DNA of 64,000 nucleotides, from positions 930,001 through 994,000 of the forward strand of contig NC_008555.1 in assembly GCF_000060285.1 (NCBI RefSeq), read 5' to 3'. The DNA is from Listeria welshimeri serovar 6b str. SLCC5334. Its GTDB lineage: Bacteria; Bacillota; Bacilli; Lactobacillales; Listeriaceae. Made by a program: the position numbers and the translations under genes. Below are positions 43,474-52,761 of the stretch, one piece after another (positions within the stretch are counted from its first letter, which is position 1; every line of letters starts with the position of its first letter). The notes below the pieces were generated by a model. It did no database searches, was not told the origin of the DNA, and was given only the letters and a program-made list of their open reading frames with translations.

Positions 43474-43941
43474 TTAATGAAATGTCGCATCTAAATCTTG
43501 CGCATAAAATTGAATTGCTTTTTTATAACTTAAAATATCTTTATCACTAGTCGTGTTTGTTAGTAGTAATATAGCTTCCTGTAAGGCCTCTTTTTCTTGT
43601 CCTAAATTATACTTGGTCATAATTGAAAAAATACGTAAAGCATTGTTTTCTGGGAATTCTTGCAATGCTTTTTGAAACAGCAAAGTGGCTTTTTCTGGTG
43701 ATCCTGTAATACGATAAGTGCTACCAAGACCAATGTAAGCCTCTTTTTTATACGTTTCAGTAAGGCCAAGCGTAAGTGCTTTCTCGTAAAATGGGATAGC
43801 GGCATCTTCTTTACCAAGTGCATCATGTGCCCAAGCTGCAAAATAATTTAGTTCAGCGTTTTCTGGGTTTTCTTGTAATGCTGTAAGGGATTTAGCGCGA
43901 GCTGTTTCGTAATCGCCATTTTGGAGTAAATTAAGAATCAT
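43474..43941 (-). CDS. TPR-repeat protein
   Basis: A 155-residue soluble protein built of tetratricopeptide repeats (for example AELNYFAAWAHDALGKEDAA, EAYIGLGSTYRITGSPEKA, QEFPENNALRIFSIM). The ATG at 43941 is preferred because AAAAGG touches the upstream ATG at 43950. It lies 16 bases before the CYTH gene and is co-transcribed. No partner is known from the sequence. Confidence 0.82.
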   Translation of the reverse strand: MILNLLQNGDYETARAKSLTALQENPENAELNYFAAWAHDALGKEDAAIPFYEKALTLGLTETYKKEAYIGLGSTYRITGSPEKATLLFQKALQEFPENNALRIFSIMTKYNLGQEKEALQEAILLLTNTTSDKDILSYKKAIQFYAQDLDATFH

Positions 43942-44099
43942 TTGGACCATCCTTTTCGTTGTTGTTTTAGCTCTTCTGTTTTATTTTAACATGGGATTGA
44001 AAAAAAGGTTACTTTTAGCAAGGTGGATTAACTGCTTTTGTGTTAAAATATAACTGATGTTGCATTAATTTAATCATGAATATACTTGAGGTGAGCGAT

Positions 44100-44768
44100 T
44101 TGAACCATTGGGAAGACTTTTTAGCGCCTTACAAACAGGCAGTGGAAGAACTGAAAATTAAACTTAAAGGAATGCGTTCGCAGTTTGAGCTTGAAAATAA
44201 CCATTCACCTATTGAATTTGTAACTGGGCGAGTAAAGCCGGTAGCGAGCATATTAGACAAAGCGAATCAGAAACATATTGCACTAGATCATTTAGTCGAA
44301 GAAATGCAGGATATAGCTGGACTACGAATGATGTGTCAATTTGTGGATGATATTGAAGTTGTAGTTCGTCTTTTAAGGCAACGAAATGATTTTCGAATTG
44401 TGGAAGAACGTGATTATATTACAAACAAGAAACCCAGTGGATATCGGTCGTATCATGTAGTTATTGAATACCCTGTAGAAACAATTCAAGGGGAGAAGAA
44501 AATTTTAGCTGAAATTCAAATAAGAACGTTAGCAATGAATTTTTGGGCTACTATTGAGCATTCCGTAAACTATAAATATCAGGGGGAATTTCCAGAAGCA
44601 ATCAATAAAAGATTAAAACGTGCTGCTGAGGCGGCTTTTCAACTAGATGAAGAAATGTCGCAGATTCGCGAAGAAATACAAGAAGCGCAAGTCTATTTTT
44701 CTCAAAATAAAGATGTATCAAAGGATAAAAAAGCGGTACATCCAGTAATGCCAAAGAAAAATAAGTAA
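44100..44768 (+). CDS. relP: Small alarmone synthetase RelP (YjbM)
   Basis: A 222-residue single-domain (p)ppGpp synthetase without the hydrolase domain. RelA/SpoT synthetase motifs seen are EFVTGRVKPVASILDKA, DIAGLRMMCQF (Asp of the metal site), KPSGYRSYHVVIEYP (substrate Tyr) and EIQIRTLAMNFWATIEH. I place the start at the TTG at 44100, which follows GAGGTGAG and gives MNHWEDFL, rather than the ATG at 44076, which lacks a site. It heads an operon with nadK and an RluD-type gene, as yjbM-yjbN-yjbO in Bacillus. Confidence 0.9.
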   Translation: MNHWEDFLAPYKQAVEELKIKLKGMRSQFELENNHSPIEFVTGRVKPVASILDKANQKHIALDHLVEEMQDIAGLRMMCQFVDDIEVVVRLLRQRNDFRIVEERDYITNKKPSGYRSYHVVIEYPVETIQGEKKILAEIQIRTLAMNFWATIEHSVNYKYQGEFPEAINKRLKRAAEAAFQLDEEMSQIREEIQEAQVYFSQNKDVSKDKKAVHPVMPKKNK

Positions 44769-44799
44769 TAAGACGTAGGAATAGGGGCGAATAGAAATA

Positions 44800-45594
44800 A
44801 TGAAATATATGATTACTTCAAAAGGGGACGAAAAGTCTGATTTACTGCGATTAAACATGATTGCAGGTTTTGGGGAATATGATATGGAATATGATGATAT
44901 AGAACCTGAAATCGTTATTTCTATTGGCGGGGATGGAACTTTTCTGGCTGCTTTCCATCAATATGAAGAACGGTTAGATGAGATAGCATTCATCGGTATC
45001 CATACGGGACATCTTGGTTTTTACGCGGATTGGAGACCAGCTGAGGCGAATAAATTAGTGAAGCTTTTGGCAAAAGGTGAATACCAAAAAGTATCTTATC
45101 CACTTCTTAAAACTACAGTAAAATACGGTGTTGGTAAAAAAGAAGCAGAATATTTAGCGCTAAATGAGTCAACTGTAAAAAGTTCAGGTGGACCTTTTGT
45201 TGTTGATGTTGTAATTAATGACCTTCATTTTGAACGATTCCGTGGTGATGGGCTTTGTATGTCGACACCAAGCGGAACGACCGCCTATAATAAATCGCTT
45301 GGAGGAGCGTTAATGCATCCTTCTATTGAAGCAATGCAATTAACGGAAATGGCATCTATTAATAACCGTGTGTATCGTACAATTGGTAGCCCGTTAGTTT
45401 TTCCGAAGCACCATATTGTAAGTTTGCAACCGGTAAACGATAAAGATTTTCAAATTTCAGTGGACCATTTAAGTATTTTGCATCGTGATGTTCAAGAAAT
45501 TCGCTATGAAGTATCTCCAAAGAAAATTCAATTTGCGAGATTTAGATCATTTCCGTTTTGGCGTCGAGTGCACGATTCATTTATTGAAGATTAA
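44800..45594 (+). CDS. nadK: NAD kinase
   Basis: Phosphorylates NAD to NADP. A 264-residue enzyme with the signature GGDGTFLAAF (about residues 44-53), TGHLGFYADW, the catalytic-site ALNESTVKS and DGLCMSTPSGTTAYNKS. It matches the short Gram-positive PpnK type. As I recall, L. monocytogenes has two NAD kinases and this map position corresponds to NadK1. It lies 31 bases after relP and 18 before the pseudouridine synthase gene. Confidence 0.94.
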   Translation: MKYMITSKGDEKSDLLRLNMIAGFGEYDMEYDDIEPEIVISIGGDGTFLAAFHQYEERLDEIAFIGIHTGHLGFYADWRPAEANKLVKLLAKGEYQKVSYPLLKTTVKYGVGKKEAEYLALNESTVKSSGGPFVVDVVINDLHFERFRGDGLCMSTPSGTTAYNKSLGGALMHPSIEAMQLTEMASINNRVYRTIGSPLVFPKHHIVSLQPVNDKDFQISVDHLSILHRDVQEIRYEVSPKKIQFARFRSFPFWRRVHDSFIED

Positions 45595-45612
45595 GCTAGC
45601 AGGAGGAAGCAT

Positions 45613-46503
45613 GTGTTTTTAGAATGGCAAGTAGAAAATGAAGAAGATGGATTATTGCTTAGAACTTTTCTTAGAAGTAAACATATTTCCAAGCAGTTAT
45701 TAACTGCAGTAAAATTTAGCGCTGATGGTAAAATTGAAGTTAATCGGACGGAACAAAACGTACTTTATCAAGTACAAACTGGTGACAATGTTCGCTTAAC
45801 TTTTCCGACTGAGCAACAAAATGAGCGGTTGCTTGCGGAATATACGAAATTAGAAGTAATTTTTGAAGATGATTTTTTATTAATTATAAATAAACCTGCG
45901 GGCATGGCTTCCATTCCTTCTCAGTATCACCCGAGTGGCTCTGTCGCAAACTTTGTCAAAGGGCATTACGAAGCGCAAGGCCTTACAAGTGCAATTCATA
46001 TTGTCACAAGGCTTGATCGAGATACTTCTGGTCTTATGTTGATTGCGAAAAATAGATTTGCTCATGCTAGACTGAGCACTTTTTTACAACAAGGTTTATT
46101 GAAAAGACGATACCAAGCTCTTACATCAGGAGTTTTGCAGGAAGAAGCTGGGTCGATTGAAGCACCGATAGGACGTAAAGAAGTGAGCATTATGGAGCGT
46201 TTTGTGACTCCAGAAGGAAAATATGCAAAAACAAATTATGAAGTCTTAAAACGCTATAGAGGCTTTGATCATGTAGCGATTCAACTGGAAACTGGGCGAA
46301 CACATCAAATCCGTGTCCATTTTTCTTATATTGGGCATCCACTTATTGGGGATGATATGTACGGAGGGGACACCAGTATGTTACAACGTCAAGCACTTCA
46401 TTCTTGTCATCTTCATTTAGTTCATCCAGTTACAGAAGAATATATGGCTTTTGATTTAGCTTTACCTGACGATTTGGAAGAGATAATTCAAAAATCGGAG
46501 TAA
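45613..46503 (+). CDS. RluD/RluA-family RNA pseudouridine synthase
   Basis: A 296-residue pseudouridine synthase. The catalytic motif is RLDRDTSGLMLIAKN (Asp within HRLD-type segment, about residue 138), with INKPAGMASIP before it and GRTHQIRVHFSYIGHPLIGD after it. The N-terminal 60 residues look like the S4-like domain. It begins with a GTG six bases after AGGAGG. Last gene of the relP-nadK operon, as yjbO is in Bacillus. The target RNA site is not predictable from sequence. Confidence 0.92.
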   Translation: MFLEWQVENEEDGLLLRTFLRSKHISKQLLTAVKFSADGKIEVNRTEQNVLYQVQTGDNVRLTFPTEQQNERLLAEYTKLEVIFEDDFLLIINKPAGMASIPSQYHPSGSVANFVKGHYEAQGLTSAIHIVTRLDRDTSGLMLIAKNRFAHARLSTFLQQGLLKRRYQALTSGVLQEEAGSIEAPIGRKEVSIMERFVTPEGKYAKTNYEVLKRYRGFDHVAIQLETGRTHQIRVHFSYIGHPLIGDDMYGGDTSMLQRQALHSCHLHLVHPVTEEYMAFDLALPDDLEEIIQKSE

Positions 46504-46510
46504 TAAGAGT

Positions 46511-46538
46511 TTGAAAAAGTTATTTGGTCATGTAAAAT
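46511..46538 (+). promoter_or_regulatory. Sigma-A promoter of fabI
   Basis: TTGAAA (46511-46516), 16 bases, TAAAAT (46533-46538). Confidence 0.6.
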
Positions 46539-46580
46539 GAAAGAAGCGAACAAATCGCATCAATTTTAGGAGGAAAGAAC

Positions 46581-47369
46581 ATGAATTTATCATTAGAGGG
46601 AAAAACATATGTTGTAATGGGAGTTGCTAATAAGCGTAGTATTGCTTGGGCGATTGCGCGTTCATTAAATGAAGCAGGAGCAAAACTAGTATTTACATAT
46701 GCCGATGATCGGGCGAAAAAAAGTATTACTGAACTTGTACCATCATTAAACGAAATAAATCAAGAACCACTTATTCTCGCATGTGATGTAACGAGTGAGG
46801 AGGCTATTACAGCAACATTTGAAACAATTAAAAATGAAGTAGGTCAACTTAGCGGTTTAGCACATTGTATTGCATTTGCTAATAAAGATTACTTAACGGG
46901 TGATTATTTAGAAGTAGATCGCAAAAGCTTTTTACAAGCGCATGAAATTAGTGCATACTCGTTTACAGCGGTGGCTCGGGCGTTAAAACATTTAGAAATG
47001 CTAACAGAAGACGCAAGTTTACTAACGCTGACTTATCTTGGTGGTGAACGTGTGGTAGAAAACTATAACATTATGGGTGTTGCGAAAGCTTCTCTTGATG
47101 CAAGTGTTAGATACCTTGCAATGGACTTAGGAGCTATTGGTGTTCGTGTCAATGCTATTTCTGCTGGACCAATTAGAACAGTTTCTGCGCGTGGTGTTAG
47201 TGGCTTCTCTGATTCCATCTCCCTTGTAGAAGAAAGAGCACCTCTAAAACGTGCTACTCAAGCGGAAGAAGTTGGAGATACTGCTTATTACTTATTCAGT
47301 AATTTATCTAGGGGCGTTACAGGTGAAGTAATTCATGTGGATAGCGGTTATCATATTATTGGATTCTAA
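46581..47369 (+). CDS. fabI: Enoyl-acyl-carrier-protein reductase FabI
   Basis: Catalyses the last reduction of each fatty-acid elongation cycle with NAD(P)H. A 262-residue short-chain dehydrogenase with GVANKRSIAWAIA (divergent cofactor loop typical of FabI), the catalytic pair Tyr-x6-Lys in YNIMGVAK, and ISAGPIRTVSARG. This is the target of triclosan-type inhibitors. RBS TTAGGAGGA. It lies alone and converges on dltD across a terminator. Confidence 0.95.
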   Translation: MNLSLEGKTYVVMGVANKRSIAWAIARSLNEAGAKLVFTYADDRAKKSITELVPSLNEINQEPLILACDVTSEEAITATFETIKNEVGQLSGLAHCIAFANKDYLTGDYLEVDRKSFLQAHEISAYSFTAVARALKHLEMLTEDASLLTLTYLGGERVVENYNIMGVAKASLDASVRYLAMDLGAIGVRVNAISAGPIRTVSARGVSGFSDSISLVEERAPLKRATQAEEVGDTAYYLFSNLSRGVTGEVIHVDSGYHIIGF

Positions 47370-47376
47370 TAAGAAT

Positions 47377-47421
47377 TAAAAAAATCCAAAAGTAGTCTTA
47401 AAACTACTTTTGGATTTTTTT
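47377..47421. terminator. Bidirectional terminator between fabI and the dlt operon
   Basis: ATCCAAAAGTAGT / ACTACTTTTGGAT perfect stem with a T-run; A-run on the other side. Confidence 0.88.
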
Positions 47422-48678
47422 GTGTTCTTGTTTAGGATGATTTTTCATATAAAATTCATCTGCTGTTGGGGTATAGTTTGTCTGAACAGGTTCTTTTACA
47501 AAATCGGCTAGTACTTTGTCAATTTGTACCCAACCACGCCAACTTAAATGAATCGTATCTTCTAGATAGTATGGATCATTTTGATACTGTTCTAGAGAAA
47601 AATATTTGAACCCTTGGCTTTCGATTTGTTGTTTTGTTTTGGCATAATATTTGTCTAAGCCTTGTTTATCCATACCTATATAATCTACCCATTTACCATT
47701 AATTGGCGGGTTAATAAAAATAACATCGGCTCCAACTTTTTTGAAAGCATCCATTAATAATTGTAAGTCACCATACTCAGGAGATTCATCATAGCTTAAA
47801 TTTTTCCTACTATCTTTTAATTTAGCTTCAATTGGTTTGATTTTTTTCTCATAATATTTTTCTTTGACATGAAAAGGATTATTTCCAATGTTTTTTTGCC
47901 CGGTTTCTTTTGCTAAATCATCCAAATGTTGATAATCCAATTTTTCAGGAAGTGATTTTAGTTCTTTGTCTATACGATTTTGTTTAGAACCAGTAATGAA
48001 TTTTGATTCTAAATCGTCTTTTCGTTCTAATATCTTAAGTTCAAGGTTGCCAGCCATTGTTGTTAGTTTAGGATCATGTGGTTTTTTAGGACCTTTTGTA
48101 ATGATATTTTCTAATAAGTTTTTTAAAGTTTCATCACTTTGAACTACTTGAAAGCTCAATAATCTTTCTGCTGCATATCTACGCTCTGGTGTGTTTTTAG
48201 TATCTTCAAGTGCAAATTTGTAAGCATGCAAGGGAGAGAAATTGGCTCCAAATGACGGCTCTGAAACCCCTTTAGGTTGGAACCATTGAGGTGATAATAC
48301 TACTACAACTTTTTTACCTTTTAAACTATCACCAAGAGCATTAACATCTAGAAAATGGCTTAATGATTGAGTACCAGGACGCCCAAGAAGAAATGGTGTA
48401 TATCCCTGTTTGTATTTTTTTGATACGACGCTAGGATGAAATTGGTCGACACGAGAAAGCTCAGAAGAACCATATATAGGTAAATAATTACCTTCTTTTA
48501 AAGCTTCTTTTTGAATGTCTAGGCCTTGGATGACGTTTTCGTTCATAGATGTAGCACTTTTTTCTACAGTCTCAGATGAAACGTGGGAGAATAAACTGCT
48601 TGGTCCGAAAAGAACGAAAAGGAAAACCGCGAATGCGACCAATAAAGGTCCAAATGTCATCCACAGCTTTTTTTTCAT
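47404..48678 (-). CDS. dltD: DltD, D-alanyl transfer protein
   Basis: Final-step protein of lipoteichoic acid D-alanylation, acting on the outer face of the membrane. A 424-residue protein with an N-terminal membrane anchor (residues about 5-25) and an SGNH-type domain: nucleophile Ser in YGSSELSRVDQF, and the Asp/His pair in DTIHLSWRGW near the C-terminus. Its start ATG overlaps the dltC stop (TAATG). Fourth enzyme gene of dltXABCD. Confidence 0.95.
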   Translation of the reverse strand: MKKKLWMTFGPLLVAFAVFLFVLFGPSSLFSHVSSETVEKSATSMNENVIQGLDIQKEALKEGNYLPIYGSSELSRVDQFHPSVVSKKYKQGYTPFLLGRPGTQSLSHFLDVNALGDSLKGKKVVVVLSPQWFQPKGVSEPSFGANFSPLHAYKFALEDTKNTPERRYAAERLLSFQVVQSDETLKNLLENIITKGPKKPHDPKLTTMAGNLELKILERKDDLESKFITGSKQNRIDKELKSLPEKLDYQHLDDLAKETGQKNIGNNPFHVKEKYYEKKIKPIEAKLKDSRKNLSYDESPEYGDLQLLMDAFKKVGADVIFINPPINGKWVDYIGMDKQGLDKYYAKTKQQIESQGFKYFSLEQYQNDPYYLEDTIHLSWRGWVQIDKVLADFVKEPVQTNYTPTADEFYMKNHPKQEHKKIQK

Positions 48679-48914
48679 TATTTTAGCGCCTCGAGTTGTG
48701 TAATAATCATTTCAGGAGTAGCCCATTCGTCGCGGTCAAATTCTGAAACGGGTACAGTAATATCTAATTTTTCTTCAATTTCAATTAAAAGTTGAACTGT
48801 TGCCATGGAATCGAGCAATCCTTCATCAAATAATTTAATATTTGTATTTTGTACTACTTCTTCAGTTTCTGTAATTTCTTCTAATATTTCTAATACATTT
48901 TCACGAAAAGCCAT
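48678..48914 (-). CDS. dltC: DltC, D-alanyl carrier protein
   Basis: A 78-residue acyl-carrier-like protein. The 4'-phosphopantetheine serine lies in [10 protein letters not shown] (about residue 36), the usual DSM sequence. DltA loads D-alanine onto the arm and DltB passes it on. It has RBS AAGGTGG, lies 24 bases after dltB and overlaps dltD by one base. Confidence 0.96.
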   Translation of the reverse strand: MAFRENVLEILEEITETEEVVQNTNIKLFDEGLLDSMATVQLLIEIEEKLDITVPVSEFDRDEWATPEMIITQLEALK

Positions 48915-48938
48915 TTAAATTACCACCTTTAGTTAGTT

Positions 48939-50123
48939 TTAAAAATTAATTTTATCTAAAATTCCTGAGAAAATCAGGAACCCGAAACATACAAAATGGA
49001 ACGTTATGATGACACTAATTACATAAGTTACTTTATTTTTTGGATAAATTTTATGTTTCTTATTGAAGCGTTCAAAGAGGTCGAATCCTACAATTAACGC
49101 AGCTTGGTAAAGTCCGTACACGATGTAATACCAGTGAAGACCGTGCCAAACTCCCATGATGAAGAAGTTTACAAAATAAGCCAAGTAGGCAATAGTAAAC
49201 TTGCTTTTAAACCATTTCTTTTTTGTTAACCAAAAAACAAAACGCATAAAAACATAATCGCGGAACCAGAAGGAAAGTGTCATATGCCAACGATTCCAGA
49301 ACTCTTTAATATTTCGAGCTGCAAAGGGTTTGTTAAAGTTCATAGGTGTTTCTATTCCTAATAAATAACTGACACCAACTGCAAAAGCACTATATCCAGC
49401 AAAATCAAAGAACAAATACATACTATAGGCATACATATAACCGAATAAGCTAAGTTTGGTATCAACATGATGCGTAATTGCAACGTCGAGAGGAATAACA
49501 AAATGTTTATTTACTAAGTATGCAATAATAAATTTGTATAAAAAACCAAGGAAAATAAGGAAGATTCCTCGATTTAATAGTGCCACATAGGCTTCTTTAC
49601 TAGGCGGATTATCAACATTTTTTTTAAAACGTCGGAACCGGTCAATTGGTCCAGATGAAATAGTTGGGAAAAATAGTAAGAAGTTGACAAAATCCCATGC
49701 GTTATATTGCTTAATTAAATTATCACGTATTTCGATAATCATTTGTGCTGCTTTAAAGGTTAAGTATGAAATCCCAAGGAAACCAACCATAGTTACATGG
49801 TCTCCTAATATGGGAACAACTTTAGATATAACAAGCGGGAGGATAGACAAAATTACTGCAATAACGAAGACGCCGCCGTGATTCTGTTTGCGCTCCTGCC
49901 TGTAGTGGAAATAGAGTCGAACGAGAGCAAGTTGCCAAAAAACGAAAAATATAAAAGTAATCGCTTGGACAGTACTTGCTGAAAATAAAAAGTATAAAAA
50001 TACTAGAGTGACAAAAGCATTATAAATCGGTAGTCTTTTTCCTAACAAACCAGCTACTATGATAGGAAGTAAAAATAGAAGAAGTACCCCAAAATAAAGA
50101 ATTGTACCGTATGGTGTGCTCAC
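48939..50123 (-). CDS. dltB: DltB, MBOAT-family D-alanyl transferase
   Basis: A 394-residue membrane protein with about 11 helices that moves D-alanine from DltC across the membrane. The MBOAT signature histidine lies in MGVWHGLHWYYIVYG (about residues 325-340), and the family's EFWNRWHMTLSFWFRDYVF precedes it. It starts with a GTG that overlaps the dltA stop codon (TAGTG), so it is translationally coupled. Confidence 0.95.
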   Translation of the reverse strand: MSTPYGTILYFGVLLLFLLPIIVAGLLGKRLPIYNAFVTLVFLYFLFSASTVQAITFIFFVFWQLALVRLYFHYRQERKQNHGGVFVIAVILSILPLVISKVVPILGDHVTMVGFLGISYLTFKAAQMIIEIRDNLIKQYNAWDFVNFLLFFPTISSGPIDRFRRFKKNVDNPPSKEAYVALLNRGIFLIFLGFLYKFIIAYLVNKHFVIPLDVAITHHVDTKLSLFGYMYAYSMYLFFDFAGYSAFAVGVSYLLGIETPMNFNKPFAARNIKEFWNRWHMTLSFWFRDYVFMRFVFWLTKKKWFKSKFTIAYLAYFVNFFIMGVWHGLHWYYIVYGLYQAALIVGFDLFERFNKKHKIYPKNKVTYVISVIITFHFVCFGFLIFSGILDKINF

Positions 50124-51670
50124 TATTTGTTAACCTCTTGATTAAGAGCTTTTCGGTCAATTTTGCCATTCATTGTTAACGGGAATTCCGTTTTATAAAT
50201 CCATTTTCGTGGAATCATATATGTTGGCATAAATTCTTTTAATTCATTTTTGATTGCTGCACTTAGCTGGTATTCTTTTGTGAAATCGTTTGGGGATGGA
50301 ATAACTTGAGCCACTAACATATCGACTTTTCCATCTTTCATCTTTGGAATAATAGCGCAGTTTTGGATAAGACTTACTTTTTTTAGATTATTTTCAATAT
50401 CTTCTAGTTCGATACGATAACCATGTAATTTAATTTGGAAATCTAGGCGGCCTTGGAAAAATAAGTAACCGTCTTTAATGATACCTGAATCACCTGTATG
50501 ATAAGCTTGGTAGCCTTTATAATCAAAGAATACTTGATCTGTTTTCTCTGGTTCGTTTAAGTATCCTTTAGAAACACTTGCGCCGATAAGGACAATTTCA
50601 CCTTTTTCGCCATCCGGTAAGACATCACCAGTTTCTTGATCGATAATGTGTAATCGCATGTCTGGCTTAATTACACCAAGTGGTAAACTTGGATAAGCGT
50701 CAATTAGTTCAGCTGTTATTCTCACTTGTGTGACGGCAACAGTTGCTTCTGTTGGACCATAAGTATTATAAATCACTGCATCCGGAAAACGAACGAGCAA
50801 TTCACGCGCTGTTTTCTTAGCAAGTACTTCACCACAAAATAAGAATCGTGTTAAATTAGGGTTGTTTTCTTGATTAAAGTTTGGGTCTAATAAGCACAAA
50901 TCTGCGAAAGAAGGTGTAGAAACCCATACATCAAAACTTTGAGCGGGAATTTCATGGTATAAATCCTTTAAGTTAGATGTGATTGTTTTATCCATCGGCA
51001 CAAGAGTTCCGCCAGATAATAAACAAGGATATAAATCCATGACAGATAAATCAAAAGAAAATGGTGCTTGGTTTAAAAACCGTAATCCTTGTTGTAAAGA
51101 GAAATCTTGCAAAATCCAGTTGCTAAAGCTTACTAAATTATTTTGGCTAATTTGAACACCTTTTGGATTTCCTGTACTTCCAGAAGTATAAATAATATAG
51201 TAGTTATCATCATTTTTTACACAGGATGTTGGATCTGGTTTTTCATCAAAATGTTTTTCTAAAGCATCTACTAAATTTTCTGCATTTAAAACCGGACAAT
51301 CAGTTATTGTAAGGTTTTCTGGCAACTCTTCTGTACAAATAAATAGCGCTGGATCAGCTGCTTTTTTTATTTGCTCTATACGTTCAACTGGCATAGAAAA
51401 ATCTACTGGAACATAGGCACGACCAGATTTGATTGCTCCTAAAAAAGCAATAATCATTAGTGGAGACATATGTCCATAAACGATAATAGGTTTTTCTTTA
51501 TCAGTTTTTAAATTTTTTAATAAGTAGGAGCCAAGTGCATCGGATTGACGTTTCAGTTCTTTATAGGAAAGACGTGTTCCAGCATATTCATAGCAAGGGA
51601 AATCCGGCGTCTTCTCTGCCCAGGCATCAATTCTCTCTATAATACTTGTTGTCATCATTGATATTCCCAT
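50123..51670 (-). CDS. dltA: DltA, D-alanine--D-alanyl carrier protein ligase
   Basis: Activates D-alanine with ATP and loads it onto DltC. A 515-residue adenylate-forming enzyme: YIIYTSGSTGNPKGV (core A3 motif, about residues 156-170), NTYGPTEATVAV (A5), YHTGDSGIIKDG (A7), GRLDFQIKLHGYRIE (A8) and the catalytic lysine in NGKIDRKAL (A10). The ATG at 51670 has a good site; the ATG at 51655 would give the 510-residue form usually quoted. It follows dltX. In L. monocytogenes the operon is controlled by VirR, known from the literature, not seen here. Confidence 0.96.
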   Translation of the reverse strand: MGISMMTTSIIERIDAWAEKTPDFPCYEYAGTRLSYKELKRQSDALGSYLLKNLKTDKEKPIIVYGHMSPLMIIAFLGAIKSGRAYVPVDFSMPVERIEQIKKAADPALFICTEELPENLTITDCPVLNAENLVDALEKHFDEKPDPTSCVKNDDNYYIIYTSGSTGNPKGVQISQNNLVSFSNWILQDFSLQQGLRFLNQAPFSFDLSVMDLYPCLLSGGTLVPMDKTITSNLKDLYHEIPAQSFDVWVSTPSFADLCLLDPNFNQENNPNLTRFLFCGEVLAKKTARELLVRFPDAVIYNTYGPTEATVAVTQVRITAELIDAYPSLPLGVIKPDMRLHIIDQETGDVLPDGEKGEIVLIGASVSKGYLNEPEKTDQVFFDYKGYQAYHTGDSGIIKDGYLFFQGRLDFQIKLHGYRIELEDIENNLKKVSLIQNCAIIPKMKDGKVDMLVAQVIPSPNDFTKEYQLSAAIKNELKEFMPTYMIPRKWIYKTEFPLTMNGKIDRKALNQEVNK

Positions 51671-51691
51671 TTTTAAACCGTCCTTTCTTTT

Positions 51692-51838
51692 TTAGAATTC
51701 ATTGTAAATAAATTTCGCGCCTTCTGGGTTTTTGAAACCATAAAACCATAGTAATCCAAGCAATACAGCAAAATAAAAAATGGTTTTTAATGTGAAAATA
51801 GTTGCAGGATGATGTAAAAATAGTTTTATTTTGTCCAT
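51692..51838 (-). CDS. dltX: DltX, small D-alanylation protein
   Basis: A 48-residue protein with one membrane helix (about residues 13-33) and the C-terminal GFKNPEGAKFIYNEF, the conserved tail of the DltX family. The tail is reported to be important for passing D-alanine from DltB to DltD. The ATG at 51838 follows GAGGTGG; the longer frame to 51889 includes that site. First gene of the operon, 21 bases before dltA. Confidence 0.92.
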   Translation of the reverse strand: MDKIKLFLHHPATIFTLKTIFYFAVLLGLLWFYGFKNPEGAKFIYNEF

Positions 51839-51966
51839 AAATCCACCTCGTTTTGTTTCAATTACATTACGAATGTTAAAATTAAACACTTAATACTTAC
51901 TTACTGTAATACATTTGTCTTTAAATGTCCAATTACATTTTTGTAAGGTTAGAAAATAGAGATATT

Positions 51967-51995
51967 TTGAACTTAAAAGCGTATGCGCGTATAAT
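51967..51995 (+). promoter_or_regulatory. Sigma-A promoter of rpiA
   Basis: TTGAAC (51967-51972), 17 bases, TATAAT (51990-51995). Confidence 0.8.
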
Positions 51996-52046
51996 GAAAA
52001 GATAGATATAGCAACATGTTTTTGCTAAGAATGGAGGGGGATTAGG

Positions 52047-52718
52047 GTGAATCAGAAGAAAATTGCAGGAGAAAAAGCATGTGGATGGGTGAAAGATGGA
52101 ATGGTTGTCGGACTTGGAACAGGGAGTACTGTTTACTATACAATCGAAAAATTAGGAGAAATGGTACGTGACGGTCTCAATATTACTGGAATTGCTACAT
52201 CTGAAGAAACTGCAATACAAGCTAAAAAACTGGGCATCCCATTAAAATCTTTAAATGATGTAAAGCAAATAGATGTCACAATTGATGGAGCAGATGAAGT
52301 GAACAAAGATTTTCAAGGGATAAAAGGTGGAGGAGGAGCGCTTTTACGCGAAAAAATGGTAGCAGCAGCTAGCTTGATGAATATTTGGGTAGTGGAAGAA
52401 AAGAAATTAGTGGAAGAACTTGGCGAATTTTCACTTCCAATAGAAGTAATTCCATTTGGCTGGAAACAAATTAAGTGGAGTCTTGAAAAAGAAGCAATTG
52501 AAACAGAATTACGAAAAAATGATTCAGGAAAAGTGTATCAGACAAATAATGGAAATTATATTTTGGACATTAAAAATCAAATTTTGACGAATCCAGTAGA
52601 ATGGCAAGAAAAACTAGCGGGGATTCCTGGAATTGTCGAGCATGGATTGTTTTTAGATTATGTGGATATAGTTATTTGTGGAAAAGCAAATGGAGAAGCA
52701 ATAGTAATAAAAAAATAG
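52047..52718 (+). CDS. rpiA: Ribose-5-phosphate isomerase A
   Basis: Interconverts ribose-5-phosphate and ribulose-5-phosphate in the pentose phosphate pathway. A 223-residue protein with GLGTGSTVYYTI (phosphate binding), DGADEVNKDF (catalytic Asp) and KGGGGALLREK. It starts with GTG after GGAGGGGG. It reads divergently from the dlt operon and has its own promoter. A small TAGCAA / TTGCTA hairpin lies in its leader just before the ribosome binding site. Confidence 0.94.
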   Translation: MNQKKIAGEKACGWVKDGMVVGLGTGSTVYYTIEKLGEMVRDGLNITGIATSEETAIQAKKLGIPLKSLNDVKQIDVTIDGADEVNKDFQGIKGGGGALLREKMVAAASLMNIWVVEEKKLVEELGEFSLPIEVIPFGWKQIKWSLEKEAIETELRKNDSGKVYQTNNGNYILDIKNQILTNPVEWQEKLAGIPGIVEHGLFLDYVDIVICGKANGEAIVIKK

Positions 52719-52761
52719 TTATTTCTTCTATATAAAAGATAAAAGAAATAACTATTTTTTA
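52712..52761. terminator. Terminator between rpiA and the GNAT gene
   Basis: AAAATAGTTATTTCTT / AAGAAATAACTATTTT stem with a T-run, able to serve both convergent genes. Confidence 0.85.
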